Shown here: piece after piece, positions 55,536 to 62,532 of the stretch | Layout: every line of letters starts with the position of its first letter | Numbering within the stretch: position 1 is the stretch's first letter | NCBI GenBank assembly: GCA_038210415.1 | Contig: JBBQWS010000001.1 | Coordinates: forward strand, 1 to 64,000 | Source: JBBQWS01 sp038210415 | Lineage (GTDB): Bacteria; Actinomycetota; Actinomycetes; Prado026 | Length of the DNA: 64,000 bases | Direction of reading: 5' to 3' | Notes under the pieces: generated by a model | Told to the model about the DNA's origin: nothing | Databases searched by the model: none | Seen by the model: the letters and a program-made list of their open reading frames with translations, nothing else | Made by a program: the position numbers and the translations under genes

Positions 55536-57737
55536 GTGGAGCTGCACGACTCCGTCCGCAGCGTGGTGGGCGACCGTACAGCCAAGGTCCTGCGCACCGG
55601 GCTCGGGATCGAGACGGTCGAGGACCTGCTGCGCCACTACCCGCGCCGGTACGCCGAGAGGGGTCAGCTCACCGATCTCGACGAGCTCGAGATCGACGAG
55701 CACGTGACGGTGATGGCCGAGATCGCGAAGGTGAGCAGCCGTCCGATGAAGGGACGGCGCGGCACCATCCTCGAGGTCGAGGTCACCGACGGCCGGCGCC
55801 GGCTGACCCTGACCTTCTTCAACCAGGCGTGGCGCGAGCGCGAGCTCGTCGTCGGCCGGGTCGGGCTGTTCTCGGGCAAGGTCAGCCTGTTCAACCGCAC
55901 CCGCCAGCTCGCGCACCCCGACTACGTCCTCGTCAGCGCGACCGAGGGCGACCTGGCCGACAGCCCGGAGGCCGCGGCAGAGGCGGCCGAAGCCTTCGCG
56001 GCGGGGCTGATTCCGGTCTACCCGGCCACCGGGGCACTTCCGTCGTGGAAGGTTGCCAAGTGCATCCAAGCGGTGCTCGACCCGCTCGACGCCATCGCCG
56101 AACCGCTGCCCGAGGACCTGCTCGAACGGCGCGGACTCGTGGGCCTCGACCAGGCGTTCCGGCTGATCCACCAGCCGAACTCCCGGCCGGACGTGGCCGT
56201 CGCCCGGGCCCGGCTGCTCTTCGAGGAGGCGTACCTCCTGCAGGTCGAGCTGGCCAGGCGGCGAGCAGCGGCGTCCGCCCTCGAGGCGGTGCCACGCGTA
56301 GCCGTGCCCGGCGGCGTGCTGGAGGCGTTCGACGCGCGGATGCCGTTCACGTTGACCGCCGGACAGATCGAGGTGGGGGACACGGTCACCCAGGACCTCG
56401 CCCGACGGCACCCGATGCACCGGCTCCTGCAGGGCGAGGTCGGCAGCGGCAAGACGATGGTGGCGTTGCGGGCGATGCTCACCGTCGTCGACTCCGGCGG
56501 CCAGGCGGCGCTACTCGCGCCGACAGAAGTCCTTGCGCAGCAACATCATCGCTCGATCACCGCGATGCTCGGGCCGCTCGCCGAACGTGGTCTTCTCGGT
56601 GGGGCCGACGTGGGCACCCGGGTCGCTCTGCTGACCGGATCGCAAGGGACGTCGGCCCGCAAGCAGGCCATGCTCGAGGCGGTCAGCGGTGACGCAGGCA
56701 TCGTCGTGGGGACGCACGCGTTGCTCGAGGAGCGGGTGGCGTTCTTCGACCTGGGGCTGGTGGTCGTCGACGAGCAGCACCGGTTCGGCGTCGAGCAGCG
56801 GGCCGCCCTCACGGCCAAGGGAGCCACGCCGCCGCACGTCCTGGTGATGACCGCGACCCCGATCCCACGCACCGTGGCCATGACGGTGTTCGGTGACCTC
56901 GAGGTCTCGACGCTGACCGAGCTGCCGGTCGGTCGGTCGCCGATCACCACCTTCGTGGTGCCGTCGGGTGACAAGCCGCACTTCCTCGAGCGGGCCTGGC
57001 AACGGGTTCGCGAGGAGGTCGGGGCCGGCCACCAGGCATTCGTGGTGTGCCCGCGGATCGGAGCCGCGGAGTCGGACGAGATGGAGGTTCCTGTCGACGA
57101 CGCCGCCGACGACGAGGCCCGCCGGCCGCCGCTCGCGGTGCTCGACGTCGCACCGGAGCTCGTCGCGGGCCCGCTTGCAGGGCTGCGGGTGGAGGTGCTG
57201 CACGGCCGAATGGTCCCCGAGGCGAAGGACGACGTGATGCGCCGGTTCTCCACCGGTGAGGTCGACGTTCTTGTCGCCACCACCGTCGTAGAGGTGGGCG
57301 TCGACGTGCCCAACGCCACGGTCATGGTGGTGCTCGACGCCGACCGGTTCGGCGTCTCACAGCTGCACCAGCTGCGGGGGCGGATCGGGCGGGGGAGCGC
57401 CGTGGGGCTCTGCCTGCTAGTCACCGAGCTCTCCGAGGGCGTGCCCGCCCGTGGTCGCCTCGACGCCGTGGCGGCGACCACCGACGGGTTCGAGCTGTCC
57501 CGGATCGACCTGGAGTCGCGCCGCGAGGGCGACGTGCTGGGTGCGTCCCAGTCAGGGCGTCGCTCGTCGCTGCGGCTGCTGAGCGTCCTGCGCGACGAGG
57601 ACGTCATCGTGGCCGCGCGCGAGGATGCCGGCGCACTGGTCGCCGAGGACCCGACGCTCGAGCATCACCCTGCGCTCCGGGCCGCTCTCGACGCTGAGCT
57701 CGACCCCGACCGAGCCGACTACCTGGAGAAGGCGTGA
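55536..57737 (+). CDS. recG: ATP-dependent DNA helicase RecG
   Basis: A 733-residue helicase that remodels stalled forks and branched DNA. The N-terminal wedge/OB domain contains GLGIETVEDLLRHYPRRYAE. Walker A is LLQGEVGSGKTMVALRAML, the DExx box is LVVVDEQHRFGVEQRAAL, and motif III is VLVMTATPIPRTVAMTVFGD. The helicase C part has VEVLHGRMVPEAKDDVM, TTVVEVGVDVPNATVMVV and QLHQLRGRIGRG. GTG 55536 follows GGGGGCGG. The stop overlaps rsmD by 4 nt. Confidence 0.96.
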   Translation: MELHDSVRSVVGDRTAKVLRTGLGIETVEDLLRHYPRRYAERGQLTDLDELEIDEHVTVMAEIAKVSSRPMKGRRGTILEVEVTDGRRRLTLTFFNQAWRERELVVGRVGLFSGKVSLFNRTRQLAHPDYVLVSATEGDLADSPEAAAEAAEAFAAGLIPVYPATGALPSWKVAKCIQAVLDPLDAIAEPLPEDLLERRGLVGLDQAFRLIHQPNSRPDVAVARARLLFEEAYLLQVELARRRAAASALEAVPRVAVPGGVLEAFDARMPFTLTAGQIEVGDTVTQDLARRHPMHRLLQGEVGSGKTMVALRAMLTVVDSGGQAALLAPTEVLAQQHHRSITAMLGPLAERGLLGGADVGTRVALLTGSQGTSARKQAMLEAVSGDAGIVVGTHALLEERVAFFDLGLVVVDEQHRFGVEQRAALTAKGATPPHVLVMTATPIPRTVAMTVFGDLEVSTLTELPVGRSPITTFVVPSGDKPHFLERAWQRVREEVGAGHQAFVVCPRIGAAESDEMEVPVDDAADDEARRPPLAVLDVAPELVAGPLAGLRVEVLHGRMVPEAKDDVMRRFSTGEVDVLVATTVVEVGVDVPNATVMVVLDADRFGVSQLHQLRGRIGRGSAVGLCLLVTELSEGVPARGRLDAVAATTDGFELSRIDLESRREGDVLGASQSGRRSSLRLLSVLRDEDVIVAAREDAGALVAEDPTLEHHPALRAALDAELDPDRADYLEKA

Positions 57738-58318
57738 CCCGGATCATCGCGGGCGTGGCTCGCGGTCGTCGGCTGACCGTGCCATCTGGCACCGGGACCA
57801 GGCCAACCTCGGACCGGGCCCGCGAGGCGCTCTTCTCCGCCCTCGCCGCGCTCCGCGGACCGCTGGCTCGCACCAGGGTGCTCGACCTGTACGCCGGGTC
57901 CGGGGCGCTCGGCCTCGAGGCGCTGTCGCGCGGCGCCGTCCATGCGCTGCTCGTGGAGTCCGACCGCGCCGCGCTGGTGGCGATCCGGGCCAACGTCGCC
58001 GCCCTCGGCCTGCCCGGCGCCGAGGTCAGGAGCGCTCCGGTCGAACGGCTCGCGTCGTCAGCGGCGCCCCAGGTGCCGTACGACCTCGTGCTCGTCGACC
58101 CGCCGTACGCCCTGCCGGCCGCGGACGTCGCGGACGTGCTCGAGCATCTGCTGGCGGGGGGCTGGCTGGCCGAGGCGGCCGTCGTCGTGGTCGAGCGGGG
58201 CACCCGCCAAGCACCCTGGGGCTGGCCGCCCGGGTTCGCCGCCGACCGCGAGCGGGCCTACGGCGAGGCCACCCTTTGGTACGGTCACGCCGCCAGCGCT
58301 GCGCGATGCGAGGAGTGA
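57734..58318 (+). CDS. rsmD: 16S rRNA (guanine966-N2)-methyltransferase
   Basis: A 194-residue SAM methyltransferase. It opens MTRIIAGVARGRRLTVPSGT and has TRPTSDRAREALFSAL. The SAM motif is VLDLYAGSGALGLEALSRGA, and the catalytic motif is LVLVDPPYALP. GTG 57734 overlaps the recG stop (GTGA). coaD starts 3 nt after its stop, as is usual. Confidence 0.94.
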   Translation: MTRIIAGVARGRRLTVPSGTGTRPTSDRAREALFSALAALRGPLARTRVLDLYAGSGALGLEALSRGAVHALLVESDRAALVAIRANVAALGLPGAEVRSAPVERLASSAAPQVPYDLVLVDPPYALPAADVADVLEHLLAGGWLAEAAVVVVERGTRQAPWGWPPGFAADRERAYGEATLWYGHAASAARCEE

Positions 58319-58320
58319 AC

Positions 58321-58809
58321 GTGCGCAAAGTCGTCTGTCCGGGATCATTCGACCCGGTGACCAACGGTCACCTCGACATCATCGGTCGCGCTGCCGCCCT
58401 GTTCGACGAGGTGACGGTCGCGGTGCTGATCAACAAGAACAAGGCCAGCCTGTTCACGGTCGACGAGCGGATCGACATGCTCGTCCAGGTGACGGCCCAG
58501 TGGCCCAACGTGCGCATCGACAGCTTCTACGGTCTGCTGGTCGACTTCTGCCGCGATCGGGGCATCCCGGCCATCGTCAAGGGCATGCGCGCGGTCAGCG
58601 ACTTCGACTACGAGCTCCAGATGGCCCAGATGAACCACCGGCTCGCCGGGGTCGAGACTTTGTTCGTGCCGACCTCGGCGACCTACAGTTACCTGTCGTC
58701 CAGCCTCGTCAAGGAGGTGGCGACGCACGGAGGCGACGTCTCCAGCCTGGTTCCCGACCTCGTCGTGGCCCGGCTGCGCGATCGCCTCAGGAGTGGCGAC
58801 GGTTCGTAG
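58321..58809 (+). CDS. coaD: Phosphopantetheine adenylyltransferase
   Basis: A 162-residue hexameric enzyme of CoA synthesis that joins ATP and phosphopantetheine. The T/HxGH motif is VVCPGSFDPVTNGHLDIIGR. GIPAIVKGMRAVSDFDYELQ, QMNHRLAGVETLFVPTSATY and YLSSSLVKEVATHGGDVS are the remaining signatures. GTG 58321 is preferred because AGGAG at 58311-58315 precedes it by 5 nt and the protein then has the normal length; ATG 58306 would be close behind. Confidence 0.97.
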   Translation: MRKVVCPGSFDPVTNGHLDIIGRAAALFDEVTVAVLINKNKASLFTVDERIDMLVQVTAQWPNVRIDSFYGLLVDFCRDRGIPAIVKGMRAVSDFDYELQMAQMNHRLAGVETLFVPTSATYSYLSSSLVKEVATHGGDVSSLVPDLVVARLRDRLRSGDGS

Positions 58810-58858
58810 TCCGGACCGCTCGACGCCCTCATCGCTACTGCGGAGGAGAACCAAGCCG

Positions 58859-59368
58859 GTGGACGTCCACGAGAAGCTCGACGAGATCACCACCCTGGTC
58901 GAGACGGCACGAGCGATGCCGATGTCGGCGTCCTGCGTGATCAACCGCAGCGAGCTCCTCACGCTCGTCGACGAGCTTCGCGAGCTGCTGCCGGAGGAGC
59001 TCGACCTGGCGGAGCAGCTGATCGCCGGCCGCGACCGGCTGGTCGCCGCGGGCCACGACGAGGCGGAGCGGGTCGTCGCTGCCGCCCACGAGGAGCGCAT
59101 GCGGCTGGTCGCCGAGACCGCCGTGTTCGCACAGGCACAGCTCGAGGCGAGCCGGCTGCGCGCCGAGGCCGAGGATGACTCCGAGGCGATGCGCCAGCAG
59201 GTCGACACGTACGTCGACAGCAAGCTGGCCACCTTCGAGATCACGCTCAACAAGACGCTGGCGGCCGTTCACCGCGGCCGCGAGAAGCTGCGCGGTCGGG
59301 GCGAGCTGGAGAGTCTGGGCACCCTGGGCACCGACACCGGCGAGATCCCGGTCTACCGGGGCGACTAG
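58859..59368 (+). CDS. Conserved coiled-coil protein (DivIVA/AtpF-like), unknown function
   Basis: A 169-residue protein, VDVHEKLDEITTLVETARAM, largely alpha-helical. Heptad-like stretches include RSELLTLVDELRELLPEELD, AEQLIAGRDRLVAAGHDEAE and QAQLEASRLRAEAEDDSEAM. There is no membrane helix. Proteins like this between coaD and yceD occur across actinobacteria and are variously labelled cell-division initiation or ATP synthase subunit B-like, without firm support. GTG 58859 follows GGAGGAG with about 10 nt spacing; the earlier ATG 58793 lies inside coaD. Confidence 0.8.
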   Translation: MDVHEKLDEITTLVETARAMPMSASCVINRSELLTLVDELRELLPEELDLAEQLIAGRDRLVAAGHDEAERVVAAAHEERMRLVAETAVFAQAQLEASRLRAEAEDDSEAMRQQVDTYVDSKLATFEITLNKTLAAVHRGREKLRGRGELESLGTLGTDTGEIPVYRGD

Positions 59369-59418
59369 ACCACCTGGTCGCCGGCCCGCTCGGTTTGGGG
59401 GGTGGGTGACCGCTGGGC

Positions 59419-59450
59419 TACCCTGACCCCACCGGTCTCGTCCGAGACCG
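59419..59450 (+). promoter_or_regulatory. Promoter candidate and dyad before yceD-rpmF
   Basis: TACCCT at 59419-59424 matches TAnnnT. Shortly after, CGGTCTCG (59433-59440) and CGAGACCG (59443-59450) form an 8-bp perfect dyad with a 2-bp spacer that would lie in the 5' leader. It could be an operator or an RNA hairpin for control of the rpmF operon. Confidence 0.4.
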
Positions 59451-59478
59451 TCGTTCGTCGCGCCTTGCGGAGGTTCTG

Positions 59479-60045
59479 CTGTCCAGGCTCGACCCGCGTC
59501 AACCGCTCGTCGTGGATCTCCGCGAGCTCGGTCGACGTGCGGGGTCGATGCTGAAGGTGGACCGCACCGTTCCGGCTCCGGCGGACCTCGGTCTGGATGT
59601 CATCGGCGTTCCTGAAGGGTCCGACCTCCGGCTGCGCCTGCGGCTGGAGTCGGTGGTCGAGGGTGTGCTCGTGTCGGGATCGGCGCGACTGCACTTCGTC
59701 GGCGAGTGTGTGCGGTGTCTGGACGACCTCGCTTTCGAGCACGAGGTCACCTTCCAGGAGCTGTACTACTACCCGGATCAGAGCGTCGACGACGACGAGG
59801 CCTTGCGGGTCCAGGACGATCTGATCGACCTCGATCCGGTGTTGCGCGACGCGGTGGTCCCCGGACTTCCGTTCCAGCCGTTGTGCCGGGATGACTGCCC
59901 GGGTCTGTGCTCCGAGTGTGGGGCGCGGCTCGCGGACGAACCCGGCCACCAGCACGACCCTGTCGACCCACGATGGGCCGCGCTGGCTGAGTTCCCTGCA
60001 GCACTTGCAAGTTCAGCACCCGACGACGTCAAGGAAGAGAGCTAG
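59479..60045 (+). CDS. yceD: DUF177 (YceD) family protein
   Basis: About 188 residues. The core is GECVRCLDDLAFEHEVTFQE and LPFQPLCRDDCPGLCSECGARL, the Cys-rich DUF177 pattern, here with a CxxC and a CxxxCxxLCxxC set. The family is encoded before rpmF and links to 23S rRNA processing in other bacteria. The conserved opening LSRLDPRQPLVVDLRELGRR lies upstream of the first GTG (59512). CTG 59479, with GGAGG ending 5 nt before it, is therefore the best start, a rare codon for initiation. The stop is 2 nt before rpmF. Confidence 0.85.
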   Translation: MSRLDPRQPLVVDLRELGRRAGSMLKVDRTVPAPADLGLDVIGVPEGSDLRLRLRLESVVEGVLVSGSARLHFVGECVRCLDDLAFEHEVTFQELYYYPDQSVDDDEALRVQDDLIDLDPVLRDAVVPGLPFQPLCRDDCPGLCSECGARLADEPGHQHDPVDPRWAALAEFPAALASSAPDDVKEES

Positions 60046-60047
60046 CC

Positions 60048-60221
60048 GTGGCCGTTCCGAAGAGGAAGACCTCGCGCAGCAACACCCGGCACCGCCGGTC
60101 GCAGTGGAAGACAAGCGCGCCTGCGCTGTCGACCTGTGATCGTTGCCGGCAGCCGAAGCTGCAGCACACCGCCTGCCCGACCTGTGGCACGTACAACAAG
60201 CGCCAGGTCCTGGCAGTCTGA
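60048..60221 (+). CDS. rpmF: 50S ribosomal protein L32
   Basis: A 57-residue protein beginning VAVPKRKTSRSNTRHRRSQW (GTG start). The zinc ribbon has CDRC and CPTC, the C-positive form, and the end is YNKRQVLAV. GGAAGAG lies about 8 nt before the GTG. It lies between yceD and rnc, its usual place. Confidence 0.97.
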   Translation: MAVPKRKTSRSNTRHRRSQWKTSAPALSTCDRCRQPKLQHTACPTCGTYNKRQVLAV

Positions 60222-60247
60222 GCTCGCGGCGCGGGGGGCTGAAGGCA

Positions 60248-60958
60248 GTGTCGTCGGAACCCAGCGCGGGGTCTTCGGCGTCGTATGACGCGCTGGAGGA
60301 CCGGATCGGCTGCACGGTCGAGCACGGGCTCCTGGAGCGTGCGCTTACCCACCGCTCGTACGCCTACGAAGCGGGCGGTCTGCCGACGAACGAGCGGCTG
60401 GAGTTCCTCGGCGACTCCGTTCTCGGACTGGTGGTGACGGACACCCTGTACCAGGCCCACCCGGACCTGCCTGAGGGTCAGCTCGCGAAGCTCCGCTCGG
60501 CGGTGGTCAACGCCCGGGCGCTCGCCGAGGTGGCTCGAGAGCTCGGCCTCGGCAGCTACGTGCGGCTGGGCCGGGGCGAGGAGACCACGGGTGGTCGCGA
60601 CAAGAGCTCGATCCTGGCCGACACCGTCGAGGCGGTGATCGGCGCGGTCTACGTGGACCGCGGACTGGCCGAGGCCGACCGGCTGATCCACCGCCTGTTC
60701 GACCCGTTGATCGCGGCGTCGTCCCGGCTCGGCGCCGGACTCGACTGGAAGACCTCGTTGCAGGAGCTGACGGCCGCGACCGGGCTCGGCGTCCCTGAGT
60801 ACGTCGTCAGCGAGGACGGTCCGGACCACGCCAAGACCTTCGCAGCGGTGGCCAGGGTCGCCGGTGTCGACCGGGGCGCAGGGGCCGGCCGCAGCAAGAA
60901 GGAAGCCGAGCAGGAAGCGGCGTCCGCGGCCTGGCAGGCCCTGCGTTCCGAGATCTGA
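60248..60958 (+). CDS. rnc: Ribonuclease III
   Basis: A 236-residue double-strand RNase that processes rRNA. The catalytic signature is NERLEFLGDSVLGLVVTD, with ALTHRSYAYE before it and DTVEAVIGAVYVDRGLAEAD after it. The dsRNA-binding domain (about 165-236) ends GRSKKEAEQEAASAAWQALR. GTG 60248 follows GAAGG; the open frame further upstream overlaps rpmF. mutM starts 6 nt after its stop. Confidence 0.96.
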   Translation: MSSEPSAGSSASYDALEDRIGCTVEHGLLERALTHRSYAYEAGGLPTNERLEFLGDSVLGLVVTDTLYQAHPDLPEGQLAKLRSAVVNARALAEVARELGLGSYVRLGRGEETTGGRDKSSILADTVEAVIGAVYVDRGLAEADRLIHRLFDPLIAASSRLGAGLDWKTSLQELTAATGLGVPEYVVSEDGPDHAKTFAAVARVAGVDRGAGAGRSKKEAEQEAASAAWQALRSEI

Positions 60959-60964
60959 GCTGCC

Positions 60965-62110
60965 GTGCCTGAGCTGCCGGAAGTAGAGGTCGTCCGTCGC
61001 GGCCTGCAGCTCTGGGTGGTGGGTCGACGGATCGAGGCGGCGCACGTCTACCACCCGAGGGCGGTCCGGCGGCACCTGGCCGGGGCCGACGACTTCGTCG
61101 CGCGGTTGGCTGGGGCCACCCCGATGTCGGCCGAGCGCCGCGGCAAGTACCTCTGGCTGCCCCTCGACTCCGGGGACGCGCTGGTCGCCCACCTGGGCAT
61201 GAGCGGGCAGCTGCTCGTGCAGCCGACCGTGGCGGCGCACGAGACGCACCTGCGGGTCCGGGTCGTCTTCGGTGACGGTGGCCCGGAGCTGCGGTTCGTC
61301 GACCAGCGCACGTTCGGCGCCCTGGCGGTCGAGCCCACCGACGCCGCCGGCGTCCCGCTGCCCGTCGCCCACATCGCCCTCGACCCGCTCGACCCCGCAT
61401 TCGACGACACGGCGTTCGCGCTGGCCCTGCGCAGCCGACGCAGCGGAGTCAAGCGCGCGCTGCTCGACCAGACGCTCGTCTCCGGGATCGGCAACATCTA
61501 CGCCGACGAGGCGCTCTGGCGGGCCAGGATCCACTACGACCGGCCGGGCGACACGCTGACGGCGGCCGCCGCGGGCCGGCTGCTCGCTGCGGCCCGTACG
61601 GTCATGACCGAGGCGCTCGCGCTGGGCGGCACCTCGTTCGACGCGTTGTACGTCAACGTCAACGGCGAGAGCGGGTACTTCGACCGTTCGCTGGACGCCT
61701 ACGGGCAGCAGGGCGAACCCTGCGGCCGCTGCGGGACGCCGATCGTGCGCGAGCCCTTCATGAACCGCTCGTCGTTCCGATGCCCCCGCTGTCAGCCCCG
61801 GCCGCGTCGGCGTTCGGAGGCTGCCAGTCCGGCCGATCCGGACGTACGGATCACGTGCTGGGTCCGCGGCCGGGTGCAGGGGGTGGGCTTCCGCTGGTGG
61901 ACCCGCGCGCGGGCCCTCGAGCTGGGGCTCACCGGCTGGGCGGCCAACCTGACCGACGGCCGGGTCGAGGTCGTCGCGCAGGGGCCGCGGTCGCAATGTG
62001 AGTGCCTGCTCGGGCTGCTGCGGGACGGTCGACCGCCGGGAGTCGTCACCGGCACGAGTGAGCAGTGGGGCTCGGCCCGACCTGGCCTTGAGGGTTTCGC
62101 CGAGCGTTGA
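60965..62110 (+). CDS. mutM: Formamidopyrimidine-DNA glycosylase fused to acylphosphatase
   Basis: A 381-residue fusion. Residues 1-276 are a complete MutM/Fpg: catalytic Pro2-Glu3 in (V)PELPEVEVVRRGL, RRGKYLWLPL, MSGQLLVQ, the H2TH region SGIGNIYADEALWRARIHYD and the zinc finger C253GRC/C273PRC. After a basic linker, residues about 293-381 are an acylphosphatase: VRGRVQGVGFRWWTRARALE with the catalytic Arg at 310, and GWAANLTDGRVEVVAQG with the catalytic Asn at 328, the normal 18-residue spacing. No stop and no ATG, GTG or TTG separates the parts. In other actinobacteria the two are adjacent separate genes. MutM removes oxidised guanine from DNA. Confidence 0.93.
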   Translation: MPELPEVEVVRRGLQLWVVGRRIEAAHVYHPRAVRRHLAGADDFVARLAGATPMSAERRGKYLWLPLDSGDALVAHLGMSGQLLVQPTVAAHETHLRVRVVFGDGGPELRFVDQRTFGALAVEPTDAAGVPLPVAHIALDPLDPAFDDTAFALALRSRRSGVKRALLDQTLVSGIGNIYADEALWRARIHYDRPGDTLTAAAAGRLLAAARTVMTEALALGGTSFDALYVNVNGESGYFDRSLDAYGQQGEPCGRCGTPIVREPFMNRSSFRCPRCQPRPRRRSEAASPADPDVRITCWVRGRVQGVGFRWWTRARALELGLTGWAANLTDGRVEVVAQGPRSQCECLLGLLRDGRPPGVVTGTSEQWGSARPGLEGFAER

Positions 62111-62139
62111 CCAGGCGCGATTGTCACCCGTTCGCCACC

Positions 62140-62168
62140 TTGACCCGTTCGTGACCTGGTGCGACCCT
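62140..62168 (+). promoter_or_regulatory. Candidate promoter for the small gene before smc
   Basis: TTGACC at 62140-62145 and GACCCT at 62163-62168 are 17 bp apart, a plausible -35/-10 pair in the 167-nt gap after mutM. cacccgttcg and gacccgttcg repeats lie in the same stretch. Confidence 0.3.
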
Positions 62169-62277
62169 GGAGTCGAAAGCGCGATTCACTCGTCCCACTG
62201 CGCAAGGACCGCGCGGGGACCGAACGCCGCAGGACCGACCCACTGGTGCCCCGCACCGCGAACCTGAAGGACCCTCA

Positions 62278-62484
62278 ATGGCGAAGGCCCTCTTCGGCCA
62301 CCTCGGCGGCCCTGACCCCATCGTCGCCGCAGAGCTCAGCCGACTCCGGCGTCGGGTCGCGGATCTCGAGGCGGAGGTCGAGCGGCTGCACGCCGCCTCC
62401 GGCGTCCTGACAGCCCTCGAGCACGACGACCTGGTGATCGTCACCGACAGCGACATGGCGGAGTTGTCTCCCGCGCTGACCTGA
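62278..62484 (+). CDS. Small conserved actinobacterial protein
   Basis: A 68-residue protein, MAKALFGHLGGPDPIVAAEL, with a helical coiled-coil-like middle (LSRLRRRVADLEAEVERLHA) and an acidic end (DDLVIVTDSDMAELSPALT). GAAGG is 7 nt before the ATG. Small proteins with the MAKALFGH opening are found in many actinobacteria. The function is unknown; the position before smc may be only historical. Confidence 0.75.
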   Translation: MAKALFGHLGGPDPIVAAELSRLRRRVADLEAEVERLHAASGVLTALEHDDLVIVTDSDMAELSPALT

Positions 62485-62520
62485 CCGGTCAGCCTGACTC
62501 GGCGGGTCTGCGGCCGGGGG

Positions 62521-62526
62521 TAGCCT
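62521..62526 (+). promoter_or_regulatory. Candidate -10 element TAGCCT of smc
   Basis: TAGCCT is followed by TGCGCC and GTG 62533. There is no ribosome site, so smc is probably leaderless. Confidence 0.45.
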
Positions 62527-62532
62527 TGCGCC

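Noticed and set aside
60029..61996. Minus-strand frame of 655 codons opposite rpmF-rnc-mutM
   Set aside because: It spans three well-supported plus-strand genes and has shadow-type composition.
61840..62110. Separate acylphosphatase gene (acyP)
   Set aside because: The region is in frame with mutM, with no stop and no usable start codon before the conserved domain, so it is reported as a fusion.
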